This document shows positions 8,814 through 17,137 of a stretch of 64,000 bases of DNA, piece after piece. A model generated the notes under the pieces. It had not been told where the DNA came from, made no database searches, and saw only the letters and a program-made list of their open reading frames with translations. The stretch covers positions 372,001-436,000 of the forward strand of contig JACKGZ010000001.1 of assembly GCA_020639255.1 (NCBI GenBank). Reading direction: 5' to 3'. Position numbers and translations under genes: made by a program. Every line of letters begins with the position of its first letter. Position 1 is the stretch's first letter. This stretch comes from Phycisphaera sp. GTDB taxonomy: Bacteria; Planctomycetota; Phycisphaerae; Phycisphaerales; UBA1924.

Positions 8814-9503
8814 GTGATCCTGCTCATCGACAACTACGACAGCTTCACCTGGAACCTGGTCCAGCGCCTGGGCGAGATCGACCCGTCGCTCGAGCCGGGG
8901 CGGGATCTGATGGTCGTGCGCAACGACAAGATCACCCCCGCCGAGATCGAACGGCTCGATGGCGGCCAAGGCCCGACGCACATCGTGATCTCGCCCGGCC
9001 CCTGCACGCCCAAGGAGGCGGGGGTGTCGAGCGACGTCATCGCGCACTTTGCGGGCCGGGTGCCGATCCTGGGCGTGTGCCTCGGGCACCAGTGCATGGG
9101 CGACTTGCACGGCATGACCGTGGGCCGACACGCCGTCGCGGTGCACGGCAAGACGAGCCCCGTGCATCACGACGGCAAGGGCGTCTTCGCGGGGCTCGGC
9201 GATCCGTTCGAGGCGATGCGCTACCACTCGCTCGTGGTCTATCCGGAGACGATCCCGACCGGGGTCGACGCGGAAGGCAACGGCTGGGAAGTCAGCGCCT
9301 GGACCGACGAGGACGACGGGCAGGGCGGCACGCGGCGCGTGGTCATGGGCCTGCGCCGGGTCTGGGCGGATGCGTCGAGGGAGCCGGTCGAGGGGCTGCA
9401 GTTTCACCCGGAGAGCTTCATGACGCTTGAGGGGCCGAGGATGCTTGCGAACTTCCTCGGGATGGGCAAGCCGCGACACTCGGCGTCCGGCGTCGGCGCG
9501 TAA
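8814..9503 (+). CDS. pabA: Anthranilate/aminodeoxychorismate synthase glutamine amidotransferase subunit
   Basis: Class I glutamine amidotransferase subunit that supplies ammonia to TrpE or PabB for tryptophan or folate synthesis. The 229-aa protein opens with I-D-N-Y-D-S-F-T-W-N, carries S-P-G-P, the nucleophile Cys in G-V-C-L-G-H-Q, and the His-x-Glu pair in Q-F-H-P-E-S near the C-terminus. No trpE/pabB partner is within the window, so the same subunit may serve both enzymes, as in Bacillus. The GTG start has no ribosome site; TACCGT lies 6 nt before it, again suggesting a leaderless message. The pabA versus trpG choice is not decidable here. Confidence 0.9.
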   Translation: MILLIDNYDSFTWNLVQRLGEIDPSLEPGRDLMVVRNDKITPAEIERLDGGQGPTHIVISPGPCTPKEAGVSSDVIAHFAGRVPILGVCLGHQCMGDLHGMTVGRHAVAVHGKTSPVHHDGKGVFAGLGDPFEAMRYHSLVVYPETIPTGVDAEGNGWEVSAWTDEDDGQGGTRRVVMGLRRVWADASREPVEGLQFHPESFMTLEGPRMLANFLGMGKPRHSASGVGA

Positions 9504-9522
9504 GAAGTTCTACACTCGGAGC

Positions 9523-9963
9523 ATGCTCCACCCCGCACCCACGACGAAGATCGATCCGAAGCTCGCCCGCGGTGTTCTCGAAGAGGTCCTGCCCGCGACG
9601 GCGACCAAGCCCGCGTACGCCGTGATCAGCTTCCCGAACACGAGCTATCGCGTGCACCTGGAGCCGGTGGGGGAGATCACGGGCAAACCCGGCAAGACGA
9701 TCGTGGGCACTATCCGCGCCCGCGCCAAGCGCATCGACACCTGCGCGACCGGCGGCAAGTTCATCGACCCTGTCTTCGGCCGGCCCCGCCGCGTGCAGGG
9801 CTCGATCGTTGCGATCGAGGGCGATTGGGTCGTCGTGAACGCGGGCATGCCGGTGTACTGCCAGCCGACCGCGCCGGGACAGAGCGCCAGTCACTTTGCG
9901 GTCGGCCAATTCGTGAGCATGGGTGTCGAGGGCGGGACGAGCTTCGAGCAGGTTTCGGCCTAA
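9523..9963 (+). CDS. Conserved hypothetical protein, beta-rich
   Basis: Protein of 146 aa that I do not recognise. It has no signal peptide or membrane span. The central part (residues 40-125) alternates short beta-like stretches (A-V-I-S-F, Y-R-V-H-L, T-I-V-G-T-I, G-S-I-V-A-I-E-G-D-W-V-V-V-N-A-G-M-P-V), suggesting a small barrel or OB-like fold. Start at the ATG at 9523: it lies 20 nt after the pabA stop, and TACACT is 6 nt upstream, so the gene may have its own leaderless promoter. A longer frame from 9427 overlaps pabA and is unlikely. Confidence 0.65.
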   Translation: MLHPAPTTKIDPKLARGVLEEVLPATATKPAYAVISFPNTSYRVHLEPVGEITGKPGKTIVGTIRARAKRIDTCATGGKFIDPVFGRPRRVQGSIVAIEGDWVVVNAGMPVYCQPTAPGQSASHFAVGQFVSMGVEGGTSFEQVSA

Positions 9964-9977
9964 TGCCGCCCCAGTGA

Positions 9978-10014
9978 CACGGCCCGCCCACAAGGGCGAA
10001 GGCAGGCCGTGCCA
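9978..10014. other. Strong hairpin between convergent genes
   Basis: CACGGCC and GGCCGTG pair around an inner CGCCC-ACAA-GGGCG stem-loop, in the 71-nt gap between two convergent genes. There is no T tract on either strand, so it may be a bidirectional or factor-assisted stop rather than a classical terminator. Confidence 0.4.
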
Positions 10015-10034
10015 CACGACGGGCAGCTTTCGAG

Positions 10035-11423
10035 TCACTCGCAGTTCGGGTGCGGGTTTGCGTACGGGCCGGGCATCGGTGAGCAGTTCGAGTTGTTCGT
10101 GAACGTGCCGCTGACGCCTGTGACGTCGAGCTGCGTGCCGTTGTTCGAGCAGATGGCGTTGTCACGGATGATCGCGCCGTCGTTGGCGGCAATATCGACG
10201 ACCTTGACGCCTCCGAATCCCGAGCCCGCAGTGCCGTTGCCCGAGATCAGGTTGCCGCTGAGCGAGGCGTTGTCCATGAGCAGGCCCGGCCCGTAGTCGA
10301 CGTAGACGCCCCATTTCTTGCTGTCGTAGATCTCGTTGTCGCGCATCTCGACGTTGCTCCCGGCCTCGACGAAGACGCCGTAGCGTTTGGCGTCCTCGAT
10401 GCGGTTGTACTTGATGACGACGTCGTCGGTGTAGTTGAGGACGTGCACGCCGTAGCGGCAGTTGATGATCGTGTTGTACTGGATGATGTTGCCCGGCCCG
10501 GATGCGCCGTGCGCCCACTCGCCGACGCCGATGCCGCGTCCCTCGACGTCGCCTGTGGTTGAGGTGCCGACGATGAGGTTGCACTCGATGCGGTTGTCGT
10601 ACTCGCCGTAGCCGTGCATGTCGATCGAGTCCTGCTGGCAGTCCTCGAAGTAGTTGTACTTGACGGTGATGTCGTGGCTCGGGTTGGGATAGGTGTAGCC
10701 GCCGTTGCCGTCGCTGACCTTGGATCCCTGGATGACGACGCCGTGGCGGACGAGCGGGCCGAGGAACTCGCACCCGTCGACGCGACCGGTGTCGCAGCCG
10801 TTGGTGTAGACGACGCCGTAGCCGTGCCCGCCGTTGGCGGCGCAGTTGGTGATGCCCGTGGATTCGTCGTAGCAGATGGCTTCCTTGAACGTGCTGTCGA
10901 AGACTCGCCCGTTGTAGGTGTCGTTGAAGTACACCGCGTAGCGTTGGAAGCGTTGGAAAATGCAGTCGTCGACCGTGATGTCCGACGAGTCGGTGACGTA
11001 GATCAGGTAGCGCAGGCCCTGGGTCGTGTTGTTGGTCTTGATGCGCATGCCGGTGACCTCGGTCCCGGTCTCGGATGTGATCTGGAGCGCCATCGAATTG
11101 CCGTAGTAGGTGGTGGCGATTTCGGTGAGCGTCGCGCCCGCGCCGCGGAGTTCGATGTTGCTCTCGAGGTCGGCGACCGTCTTGAGGTGGTACTTGCCCG
11201 CGGGCAGGTAGAGCACGTCGCCCGCGGCGGCGGCGTCCATCGCGTCGGTGATGACGATCGCGTCGTCATCGCTCGAGTCGTTGGGCGTGGCGACCGTGAC
11301 CGATGCCCAGGCCCCGAGGCCGTAGAGGGCGCGGAGGTCGTCCGCGTCGGTGAGGTCGTATGTGTCGGCGTGCGCGGACACGCAGAGGCCGACGGCGAGA
11401 CCGATTGCTGCTGCTTTGAACAT
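10035..11423 (-). CDS. Secreted right-handed parallel beta-helix protein
   Basis: Exported protein of 462 aa. The ATG at 11423 has AGGAG 7 nt upstream and opens a signal peptide (MFKAAAIGLAVGLCVSAHA). The first mature part names a pectate-lyase-3-like element (D-A-A-A-A-G-D-V-L-Y-L-P-A-G-K-Y), followed from about residue 100 by many turns of 20-25 residues with N-x-I/V patterns typical of NosD/polygalacturonase-like beta-helices (PbH1 repeats). It is probably a polysaccharide-binding or lyase protein at the cell surface; catalytic residues are not identifiable. A promoter with a perfect palindrome lies upstream. Confidence 0.8.
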   Translation of the reverse strand: MFKAAAIGLAVGLCVSAHADTYDLTDADDLRALYGLGAWASVTVATPNDSSDDDAIVITDAMDAAAAGDVLYLPAGKYHLKTVADLESNIELRGAGATLTEIATTYYGNSMALQITSETGTEVTGMRIKTNNTTQGLRYLIYVTDSSDITVDDCIFQRFQRYAVYFNDTYNGRVFDSTFKEAICYDESTGITNCAANGGHGYGVVYTNGCDTGRVDGCEFLGPLVRHGVVIQGSKVSDGNGGYTYPNPSHDITVKYNYFEDCQQDSIDMHGYGEYDNRIECNLIVGTSTTGDVEGRGIGVGEWAHGASGPGNIIQYNTIINCRYGVHVLNYTDDVVIKYNRIEDAKRYGVFVEAGSNVEMRDNEIYDSKKWGVYVDYGPGLLMDNASLSGNLISGNGTAGSGFGGVKVVDIAANDGAIIRDNAICSNNGTQLDVTGVSGTFTNNSNCSPMPGPYANPHPNCE

Positions 11424-11503
11424 TGACTCGCTCCTGTCCAAACGGGTTTCGTTGGCGAGCGGCCTGGCACGGATTGACCGCGGGCGTGAGCACGCCCGGG
11501 GGA

Positions 11504-11532
11504 AGTATATCAGATTATTGTGCATGCACAAT
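11504..11532 (-). promoter_or_regulatory. Promoter with perfect 16-bp palindrome over the -35 region
   Basis: Minus strand -10 TATACT (11504-11509), 16-nt spacer, -35 TTGTGC (11526-11531). The palindrome ATTGTGCATGCACAAT (11517-11532) covers the -35 element, as an operator would. A GGGCGTG/CACGCCC hairpin lies in the leader near 11483-11498. Controls the beta-helix gene if real. Confidence 0.45.
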
Positions 11533-11633
11533 CAAGTAAATACGGCATTTTGGCGCGGTGGAGGCCTTATATTATGTATTTTGGGGCATAAACCCATATT
11601 GTTCAGCACATTACAGAGGGTTGGATATACGTG

Positions 11634-12035
11634 TCATCTGCGTAGGAAATCCCAAAGGCGTTGAATGCGTGTTCTCTTCTCGGGTATAGGTTCTGAGTAT
11701 CCAAACTGATAACAAGTAGCCGCACACTCTGCATGGATTCCGGGATCGGTTCCAAGAATGAGTGCGCTCGGAATTGAATTGCTCAGATATACATGCACAG
11801 ATGCTGTTTCACTCCAATTGGCATTGGAATGCCTCAGTAGCAAAACAGCGTGTTCATAGTGATGATCTCTGTATCGCACAGGCGATTCGAAAGTAACCGC
11901 AAGAGCATCGATTCCATATGGATTCTTGAGCGAAGCAACGACGGTAGCAAAGTAACCGTTGACTCCTTCGGCCAACCACTCAAGTTCATAGCTGTAGCCG
12001 TGCCCTATCCACAAGCCATCTCCGACTTGAAGCAT
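11634..12035 (-). CDS. AT-rich orphan gene coupled to oppB
   Basis: Hypothetical protein of 133 aa; I do not recognise it. It has no signal peptide or membrane span and ends in a basic stretch. Base composition is clearly more AT-rich than every neighbour, and the AT-rich block runs from about 11500 to exactly the oppB stop. Its ATG overlaps the oppB TAA as TAATG, so it would be translated by re-initiation after oppB. The place it holds is where oppC would be expected. It may be a transferred gene that replaced the end of the operon. Small size, lack of homology clues and odd composition keep the confidence moderate. Confidence 0.5.
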   Translation of the reverse strand: MLQVGDGLWIGHGYSYELEWLAEGVNGYFATVVASLKNPYGIDALAVTFESPVRYRDHHYEHAVLLLRHSNANWSETASVHVYLSNSIPSALILGTDPGIHAECAATCYQFGYSEPIPEKRTRIQRLWDFLRR

Positions 12036-13042
12036 TAGCTAATCCTCGGATCCACCCACCTGTACAGCACATCCACCGCCAGATTGAAGAGCACGAGCAT
12101 CGTGGCGAAGATGAGGACGACGCCCATGATGAGGAAGAGGTCCTTGTTGAGGACGCCGTTAACGAAGTGCTGGCCCAGGCCCGGGATCGAGAAGACTTTT
12201 TCGATGACGAAGCTGCCGGTCATGGCGTAGGCGGTGGCCGGTCCGAGGTAGCTGAGCACGGGCAGGAAGGCGTTCTTGAGTGCGTGCTTGAGGAGCACGG
12301 TCATCTCGGAGAGGCCCTTGGCGCGTGCGGTGCGTATGTAGTCGGCGGTGAGCGCGTCGATCATGCCCATGCGTGTGAGGCGGGCGATGTAGGCGGCGAA
12401 GGGGAGGCTGAGCGTGGTCGCAGGCAGGACGAGGCCCGAGAGCTTGCCCCAGCCGCCGACGGGGAAGATCGGGAAGATCACGGCGAAGACGAGCAGGAGG
12501 AGCGTGCCCACGACGAAGCTGGGCAGGCTGATGCCGATGAGCGCGACCATGAGCGTGGCGAGGTCGGCGATCGAGTTGGGCTTGACCGCGCCGATGACGC
12601 CCGCGGTGATGCCGATGACGAGCGCGATGAGGATGGCGGTGAGGCCGAGTACGACCGAGACGGGCAGCGCGTCGGCGACGATCTCGTTGACGTTCCAGTC
12701 GTTGTACTGCAGCGACGGGCCCAGGTTGAAGACGTAGGTGGTGGGGGGTGCGACGCCTGCGGCCTCGGCCTGCTCGCGCTCGCGGGCGCGCTTGCCGCTG
12801 AGCGTGTCGCCCAGGTAGTCGAGGCCCGTGGCGCTGGTGAGGTACGAGGTGTAGAAGGCGGGGAAGCTATCGAGCTTGTACTGGCGCTTCATCGCCTCGA
12901 TGACCTCGGCGCTGGGCTGGCGGCCCTCGGGTTTTTCGAGGGGGTTGCCCGGGATGGCCCAGCTGAGCGTCAGTGTGATGGTGTAGATCACCAGGATGAT
13001 GACGGGGAGCTGGATGAGGCGGCGGAGGATGAGGCCGAGCAT
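12035..13042 (-). CDS. oppB: Oligopeptide ABC transporter permease (OppB/DppB type)
   Basis: Inner-membrane permease, 335 aa, of a peptide or nickel type ABC importer. It starts with the family hallmark of a membrane helix after L-R-R-L-I-Q-L-P and has six predicted helices. The EAA loop that contacts the ATPase is visible as Y-I-R-T-A-R-A-K-G-L near residue 235. An unusual insertion of about 60 residues (around 60-130, charged) lies in the first periplasmic loop. Its ATG overlaps the oppA stop by one base (TGATG), so translation is coupled. No oppC, oppD or oppF follows. Confidence 0.9.
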   Translation of the reverse strand: MLGLILRRLIQLPVIILVIYTITLTLSWAIPGNPLEKPEGRQPSAEVIEAMKRQYKLDSFPAFYTSYLTSATGLDYLGDTLSGKRAREREQAEAAGVAPPTTYVFNLGPSLQYNDWNVNEIVADALPVSVVLGLTAILIALVIGITAGVIGAVKPNSIADLATLMVALIGISLPSFVVGTLLLLVFAVIFPIFPVGGWGKLSGLVLPATTLSLPFAAYIARLTRMGMIDALTADYIRTARAKGLSEMTVLLKHALKNAFLPVLSYLGPATAYAMTGSFVIEKVFSIPGLGQHFVNGVLNKDLFLIMGVVLIFATMLVLFNLAVDVLYRWVDPRIS

Positions 13043-14967
13043 CAGTTGAGTTCCTTGTTGCGGATGTGCTTGACCTCGTCGCGTCCCTTGCCGTCGCCCA
13101 GGACGTCGATGTTGAAGAGGTCCTGCTGCAGGCGAGGGTGCAGGCTGATGCCGGTGATCTCGTCGGGGTCGAAGAGATAGATGTTGACGTAGTAGTAGAG
13201 CGGCACAAGCGGGAGGTCTTCTCCCATGATCAGCCGCTCGGCTTCGGCGAGGAGTGCCATGCGTTTTTCGGGGTCGGTTTCTTCTTTGGCTTGGTCGAGG
13301 AGGCCGTCGTAGACGGGGCTGGAGTAGGCGCGGTCGTTGTTGCCGTCGCCCGTGCGGTTGAGGTCGAGGAATGTTGTGGGGTCGGCGTAGTCGGCGAACC
13401 AGCCGGCGCGGCCGGTCATGAAGTTCTGCTTTTTGAGGTCGTCCTTGTAGACCTTGATCTCTTTCTGCGCGAGGAAGGTGCGGACGCCGAGGAACTCTTC
13501 CCAGTCCTTGGCGAGCTGCTGGGCGACGAGCCCGTGCCCGCCGTCGGAGTTGAAGAGCAGCTCGATGCGTGGCATCTCGGCGGGGTTCGGGTAGCCGGCT
13601 TCGGCGAGCAGGGCTTTGGCCTCGTCGATGATGGCTTGTTTTTCGGCCGGGGTTTTGGCGTCGGAGATGCACTTGAGGCCCTTGGGCGATTCGTAGCCCG
13701 CGATCGCGCCGGGCGGGAACATGTTGCTGGCGACGGGCGTGCCGATGCGCATGACGTCGTCGCAGATGCGCTGCTTGTCGATGCACATGGCGAAGGCGCG
13801 CCGGACGCGGGCGTCGTGGAAGGGGTTCTCACGGCCGTCGGCGAGCGTGGGCTTGCAGTTGAAGTTGTACCAGTACGTCCCGAACGCGGCGAGCGCGTGC
13901 ACGTTCTTGCGTGGATCGTCGGGCAGGGCTGCGTCGATGGCGAAGGCGTCGAGGCCCTGGGCCTTGAGCTCTTCGTACTGCTCGCGGTTCTCGTCGTAGA
14001 AGGCTTTTTTGTCGGCGAGCATCTGGATGCGGTAGTCGGCGGTGACGTCGCTCACCCATTGCACGGCACCGGACTCGAAGGCGAGCACCTGCGAGTTGGC
14101 GTCCTCGACGGACGGGATCGCGATCGTGTCGATGTCGAGCGTGTCCTTGGCCCACCACTCGGGGTTGGCGCGGAGGAAAAGGCTCCGCTTGAAGCGCCAG
14201 TTCTCGAGCACGAACGGGCCGTTGGAGATGAGCAGCGGCGGCTTTGTCCAGCCGAGCTGGAGCTTGATCATGCCCGTGTCCGGGTCGATCTGCTCGTACT
14301 GGCTGACCAGCGGCTCGTACACCGGCGCGAAGACGATGAAGCCGCACAGGTCGAGCCAGTAGGGCGTGGAGGCTTCGAGGCGCATGGTGAGCGTCCGGTC
14401 GTCGACGGCCTTGAGCGCGACGTGTTCGTCAAAGTATGTGGCGGCCTCGTCCCAGAGTTTCTTGGATTCGATCTGTTTCTGTTCAGCGGTGAGGTCACGC
14501 GCCCGGATCGAGTACAGGCGCGTCTGCTCGGAGCGCCACTCAAAGAAGTCCTTGGCGCCGTCGATGATCTGGAAGAGCGCGGTGTAGTCGGCGGCCGTCT
14601 CGGGCAGGAGTGCGCGGCGCCAGGCGTAGACGAACTGCTGCGCGGTGACAGGCTTGCCGTTGGACCACTTGGCGTCTTCGCGGAGGTGGAAGGTGTACTC
14701 TTTGAAGTCCTCGCTGATCTCCCATCGCTCGGCGACGCCCGGGACGATCTGGTAGTCCGTGGTCATGACGTCGAGACGAACGAGCGGCTCGAAGAGCAGG
14801 CGCGCGACGCGGAGATCCTGCATCCAGCTCATCCGCTGCGGGTCGAGCGTGGTGACGTCGCCGCGGTTGATGAACGTGAAGTCGGCGGGCGGGTCGGGCT
14901 GGTCCGAGGCAACGACCGCGAAGATCGAGCCGAAGAGCAGAACGAAGGGGAGAATCAGCTTGAGCAT
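13042..14967 (-). CDS. oppA: Peptide ABC transporter substrate-binding protein (OppA type)
   Basis: Extracytoplasmic peptide-binding protein of 641 aa, SBP_bac_5 family. The start at 14967 opens with a signal peptide (MLKLILPFVLLFGSIFAVVAS); an ATG at 14985 would add six residues. Landmarks include D-P-Q-R-M-S-W near the N-terminus, L-A-E-R-W-E-like and F-H-L-R-E-D-A-K-W-S-N-G-K-P-V-T-A-Q-Q-F-V-Y-A-W-R-R, the family signature segment, and V-R-R-A-F-A-M-C-I-D-K in the second half. Longer than the usual 530-560 aa because of insertions near residues 140-190 and 300-350. Pairs with oppB directly downstream. Confidence 0.92.
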   Translation of the reverse strand: MLKLILPFVLLFGSIFAVVASDQPDPPADFTFINRGDVTTLDPQRMSWMQDLRVARLLFEPLVRLDVMTTDYQIVPGVAERWEISEDFKEYTFHLREDAKWSNGKPVTAQQFVYAWRRALLPETAADYTALFQIIDGAKDFFEWRSEQTRLYSIRARDLTAEQKQIESKKLWDEAATYFDEHVALKAVDDRTLTMRLEASTPYWLDLCGFIVFAPVYEPLVSQYEQIDPDTGMIKLQLGWTKPPLLISNGPFVLENWRFKRSLFLRANPEWWAKDTLDIDTIAIPSVEDANSQVLAFESGAVQWVSDVTADYRIQMLADKKAFYDENREQYEELKAQGLDAFAIDAALPDDPRKNVHALAAFGTYWYNFNCKPTLADGRENPFHDARVRRAFAMCIDKQRICDDVMRIGTPVASNMFPPGAIAGYESPKGLKCISDAKTPAEKQAIIDEAKALLAEAGYPNPAEMPRIELLFNSDGGHGLVAQQLAKDWEEFLGVRTFLAQKEIKVYKDDLKKQNFMTGRAGWFADYADPTTFLDLNRTGDGNNDRAYSSPVYDGLLDQAKEETDPEKRMALLAEAERLIMGEDLPLVPLYYYVNIYLFDPDEITGISLHPRLQQDLFNIDVLGDGKGRDEVKHIRNKELN

Positions 14968-15003
14968 GCCATCAGGATACCGCACCGGGGCGGCGGCGCG
15001 GCA

Positions 15004-16050
15004 TCAGCCGCCCGAAGCGACGAAGCGGTCCGCTTTGAGCGAGAAGGGCGGCTGGGTGAGGATGCCGGTGCCTCCGATGATGCTCAGGATGTTGCGGTTG
15101 AAGTCGCGGTCGTTGCCCGACTCGAAGTTGGCACGCAGCTGCGTCTGCTCGGCGGCCTGACCCAGAGCCGAGCGGGCGTAATAGATCAGCGTTTCCGACG
15201 AACCGACGAGCTGAGTGAGCTCGACCTTTTCTTCGGCGTTGATCGAGCCTATCTGGCGGCCGGCGTCCTGGAATCGCTTGTAGACGTACGCGAGCGAGTC
15301 GCCCGCGAGTGCGCCCGCCTCGCGGACTGCGGTCTGTCCGGGTCGGTTGGCTCCCTGGAGTATGCGACCGAGCTCAAATGTCGACATCATCGCGATGCGG
15401 ATTGCGCCTTCCTGCTTTTCGTCGGAGAGGCCCTCGACACTTGCGAGCCGGGTGGAGGCGCCTTGTGCGAGTTCGGTGAACGCGGTCTCGGCGGACGATT
15501 TCAGGCGGTCGTTGCTCATCTTGGCCGCCTGCACGAGCGCACGAGCGGCGCCCTCGGCGACGTAGACGTCTGGATCGGTGCGCAGCATCTCGCCGGCGGC
15601 TTTGATCTGACGCCCGACTTCCGGAGCTTGCAGCGAAGGCGTCCGCTGATCACCGAGAATGCGGAGTGTTGTGCGCAGCGCCCGCATCGCGGCGTAGCGG
15701 ACACCTTGCGTTTCGTTGGCGTAGGTGCTCTCGATGAGTCCGATCGCTTCGGGCGTCACCATGCTGCCGGCAATCATGAGACCGTTGACGATCTCGTTCT
15801 CGTCGCCCGATTCGATCATCGCGCGGACCGGGCCGATGAGCTGCGTTGAGGCATCGAGTCGGTTGCCGACAGGCATGCCCGGGTCGCTGATCGCGGTGAT
15901 GATCGAGGAGCGGGCCGCCTGGACCTGCTTGAGGTCGTCGGAGCTCAAGCGGTCGAGGTCGCGCTGCTCGATGGGTTGGGCCATCGCGGGCAGGGCGCCC
16001 ATGAGGGCGATAGCGGCTGCACACATCGGTCGCATCGGGCGCTTGATCAT
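15004..16050 (-). CDS. Exported HEAT-like repeat protein, unknown function
   Basis: Predicted secreted protein of 348 aa with a signal peptide (C-A-A-A-I-A-L-M-G-A-L-P-A-M-A, cleavage near AQP). The rest is almost all helical, with repeating units such as V-R-Y-A-A-M-R-A-L-R and V-A-E-G-A-A-R-A-L-V-Q-A-A-K that resemble HEAT/armadillo repeats. No catalytic motif. Such exported alpha-solenoids are frequent in planctomycetes and usually act as scaffolds. It is a separate unit between oppA and the reductase gene. Confidence 0.65.
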   Translation of the reverse strand: MIKRPMRPMCAAAIALMGALPAMAQPIEQRDLDRLSSDDLKQVQAARSSIITAISDPGMPVGNRLDASTQLIGPVRAMIESGDENEIVNGLMIAGSMVTPEAIGLIESTYANETQGVRYAAMRALRTTLRILGDQRTPSLQAPEVGRQIKAAGEMLRTDPDVYVAEGAARALVQAAKMSNDRLKSSAETAFTELAQGASTRLASVEGLSDEKQEGAIRIAMMSTFELGRILQGANRPGQTAVREAGALAGDSLAYVYKRFQDAGRQIGSINAEEKVELTQLVGSSETLIYYARSALGQAAEQTQLRANFESGNDRDFNRNILSIIGGTGILTQPPFSLKADRFVASGG

Positions 16051-16162
16051 CGGTCGTCCTTCATTGCTGCACGCGTTCTGGGCTCTTGTCGCCCTGAGCG
16101 GGTAGGCCCGCCGGGTGGGTCACTATAGGGCCAACCCCATGCGGAGGCCCAAACACACCTGC

Positions 16163-17119
16163 TCAATAGACTTCCACGAAGACTCTCCGGGTCGGCTTGA
16201 TCTGGCGGTGGAGCATCTTTCGCGTCCAGCTGTCCACATCGCCCCTGACCTCTTCGTCGATGCCCAGATACTGGCTCAGGATCGGCTCGGGGAGCATTCG
16301 CGCCATCTGCTGGAAGATCCCGATCTCCATGCCGACCAGCCCGCAGATGTAGATGAGCGTGTTCGGGCGTGACAGAACCTCGGTCATGGGCTCGCGGTGG
16401 GTCTCGAGCCGGTCCTGCACGTACAGCCCCTGCTCGCAGTCCTTCTGGCGTTCCCGGCTGAGCGCTGTCAGGTACGTGAAGCTCTTGTTCTCGCGTTCGA
16501 GCAGTGTGAACTGGTCGTGGTACATGAGTTCGGTTGCGTATGGGGTGCCCATGAGGAGTGCAGCGGACTCGGGGCCACGGTGTTCGTACAGATCCATGAG
16601 CATGCCTCGGAACGGTGCGATGCCGGTGCCCGTGGCGATGAAGAGATAGTTGTAATCGTCCTGATTGACGGGCAGCAGGAACCGCTTGCCGTTGGGGCCG
16701 AAGACCTCGACCTCGTCACCGACGTTGAGATCGCAGAGGTAGTTGCTGGCGAGCCCGGTGAAGAGGCCGTGGGTGTCCCAGTGTTCGTCGATGAGTCGTT
16801 TGACGGTTGTGGAGAGGACGTTGCCTTTGCCGTCCTCGCCGCGGGTTGGGCTGGCGATGGAGTAGAGGCGCTGCTGGTGGGGTCGGCCCTTGTCGTCGGT
16901 GCCGGGCGGGCACACGCCGAAGGATTGTCCGCTGCGGAAATTGCCTGCCAGGCGCGTGCCTGAGACATCAATCGCGAGATGACGCACAAATCCGGCGGCT
17001 TTCTTTGGGGTACAGACGTCGTTCTGCGTCACGATGCCAATGCCACCATCGCCGGGCGTGTGCAGGTGCATCTGCACCTCGGGCAGTTCGGGCCCATCTG
17101 CGCGGCTGGTGTCTGGCAT
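16163..17119 (-). CDS. Plant-type ferredoxin-NADP+ reductase
   Basis: FAD enzyme of 318 aa that moves electrons between NADP(H) and ferredoxin or flavodoxin. It matches the plant/cyanobacterial PetH class: R-L-Y-S-I-A-S binds FAD, a second FAD segment holds L-C-D-L-N-V-G-D-E-V, G-T-G-I-A-P-F-R-G-M binds the NADP pyrophosphate, Y-I-C-G-L-V-G-M-E follows, and the chain ends in E-V-Y, the C-terminal Tyr that stacks on the flavin. It lacks the phycobilisome-linker domain of cyanobacterial PetH. GGGGAG lies 5 nt before the ATG. In a non-photosynthetic host it would supply reduced ferredoxin for biosynthesis or run the reverse reaction. Confidence 0.9.
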   Translation of the reverse strand: MPDTSRADGPELPEVQMHLHTPGDGGIGIVTQNDVCTPKKAAGFVRHLAIDVSGTRLAGNFRSGQSFGVCPPGTDDKGRPHQQRLYSIASPTRGEDGKGNVLSTTVKRLIDEHWDTHGLFTGLASNYLCDLNVGDEVEVFGPNGKRFLLPVNQDDYNYLFIATGTGIAPFRGMLMDLYEHRGPESAALLMGTPYATELMYHDQFTLLERENKSFTYLTALSRERQKDCEQGLYVQDRLETHREPMTEVLSRPNTLIYICGLVGMEIGIFQQMARMLPEPILSQYLGIDEEVRGDVDSWTRKMLHRQIKPTRRVFVEVY

Positions 17120-17137
17120 GGGTCTCCCCGTTCTTGC

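Noticed and set aside
13066..15849. Open frame of over 900 codons antisense to oppA and the HEAT-like gene
   Set aside because: Val/Asp/Glu/Gly/Arg-biased antisense of GC-rich genes; no start region, domains or ribosome site.
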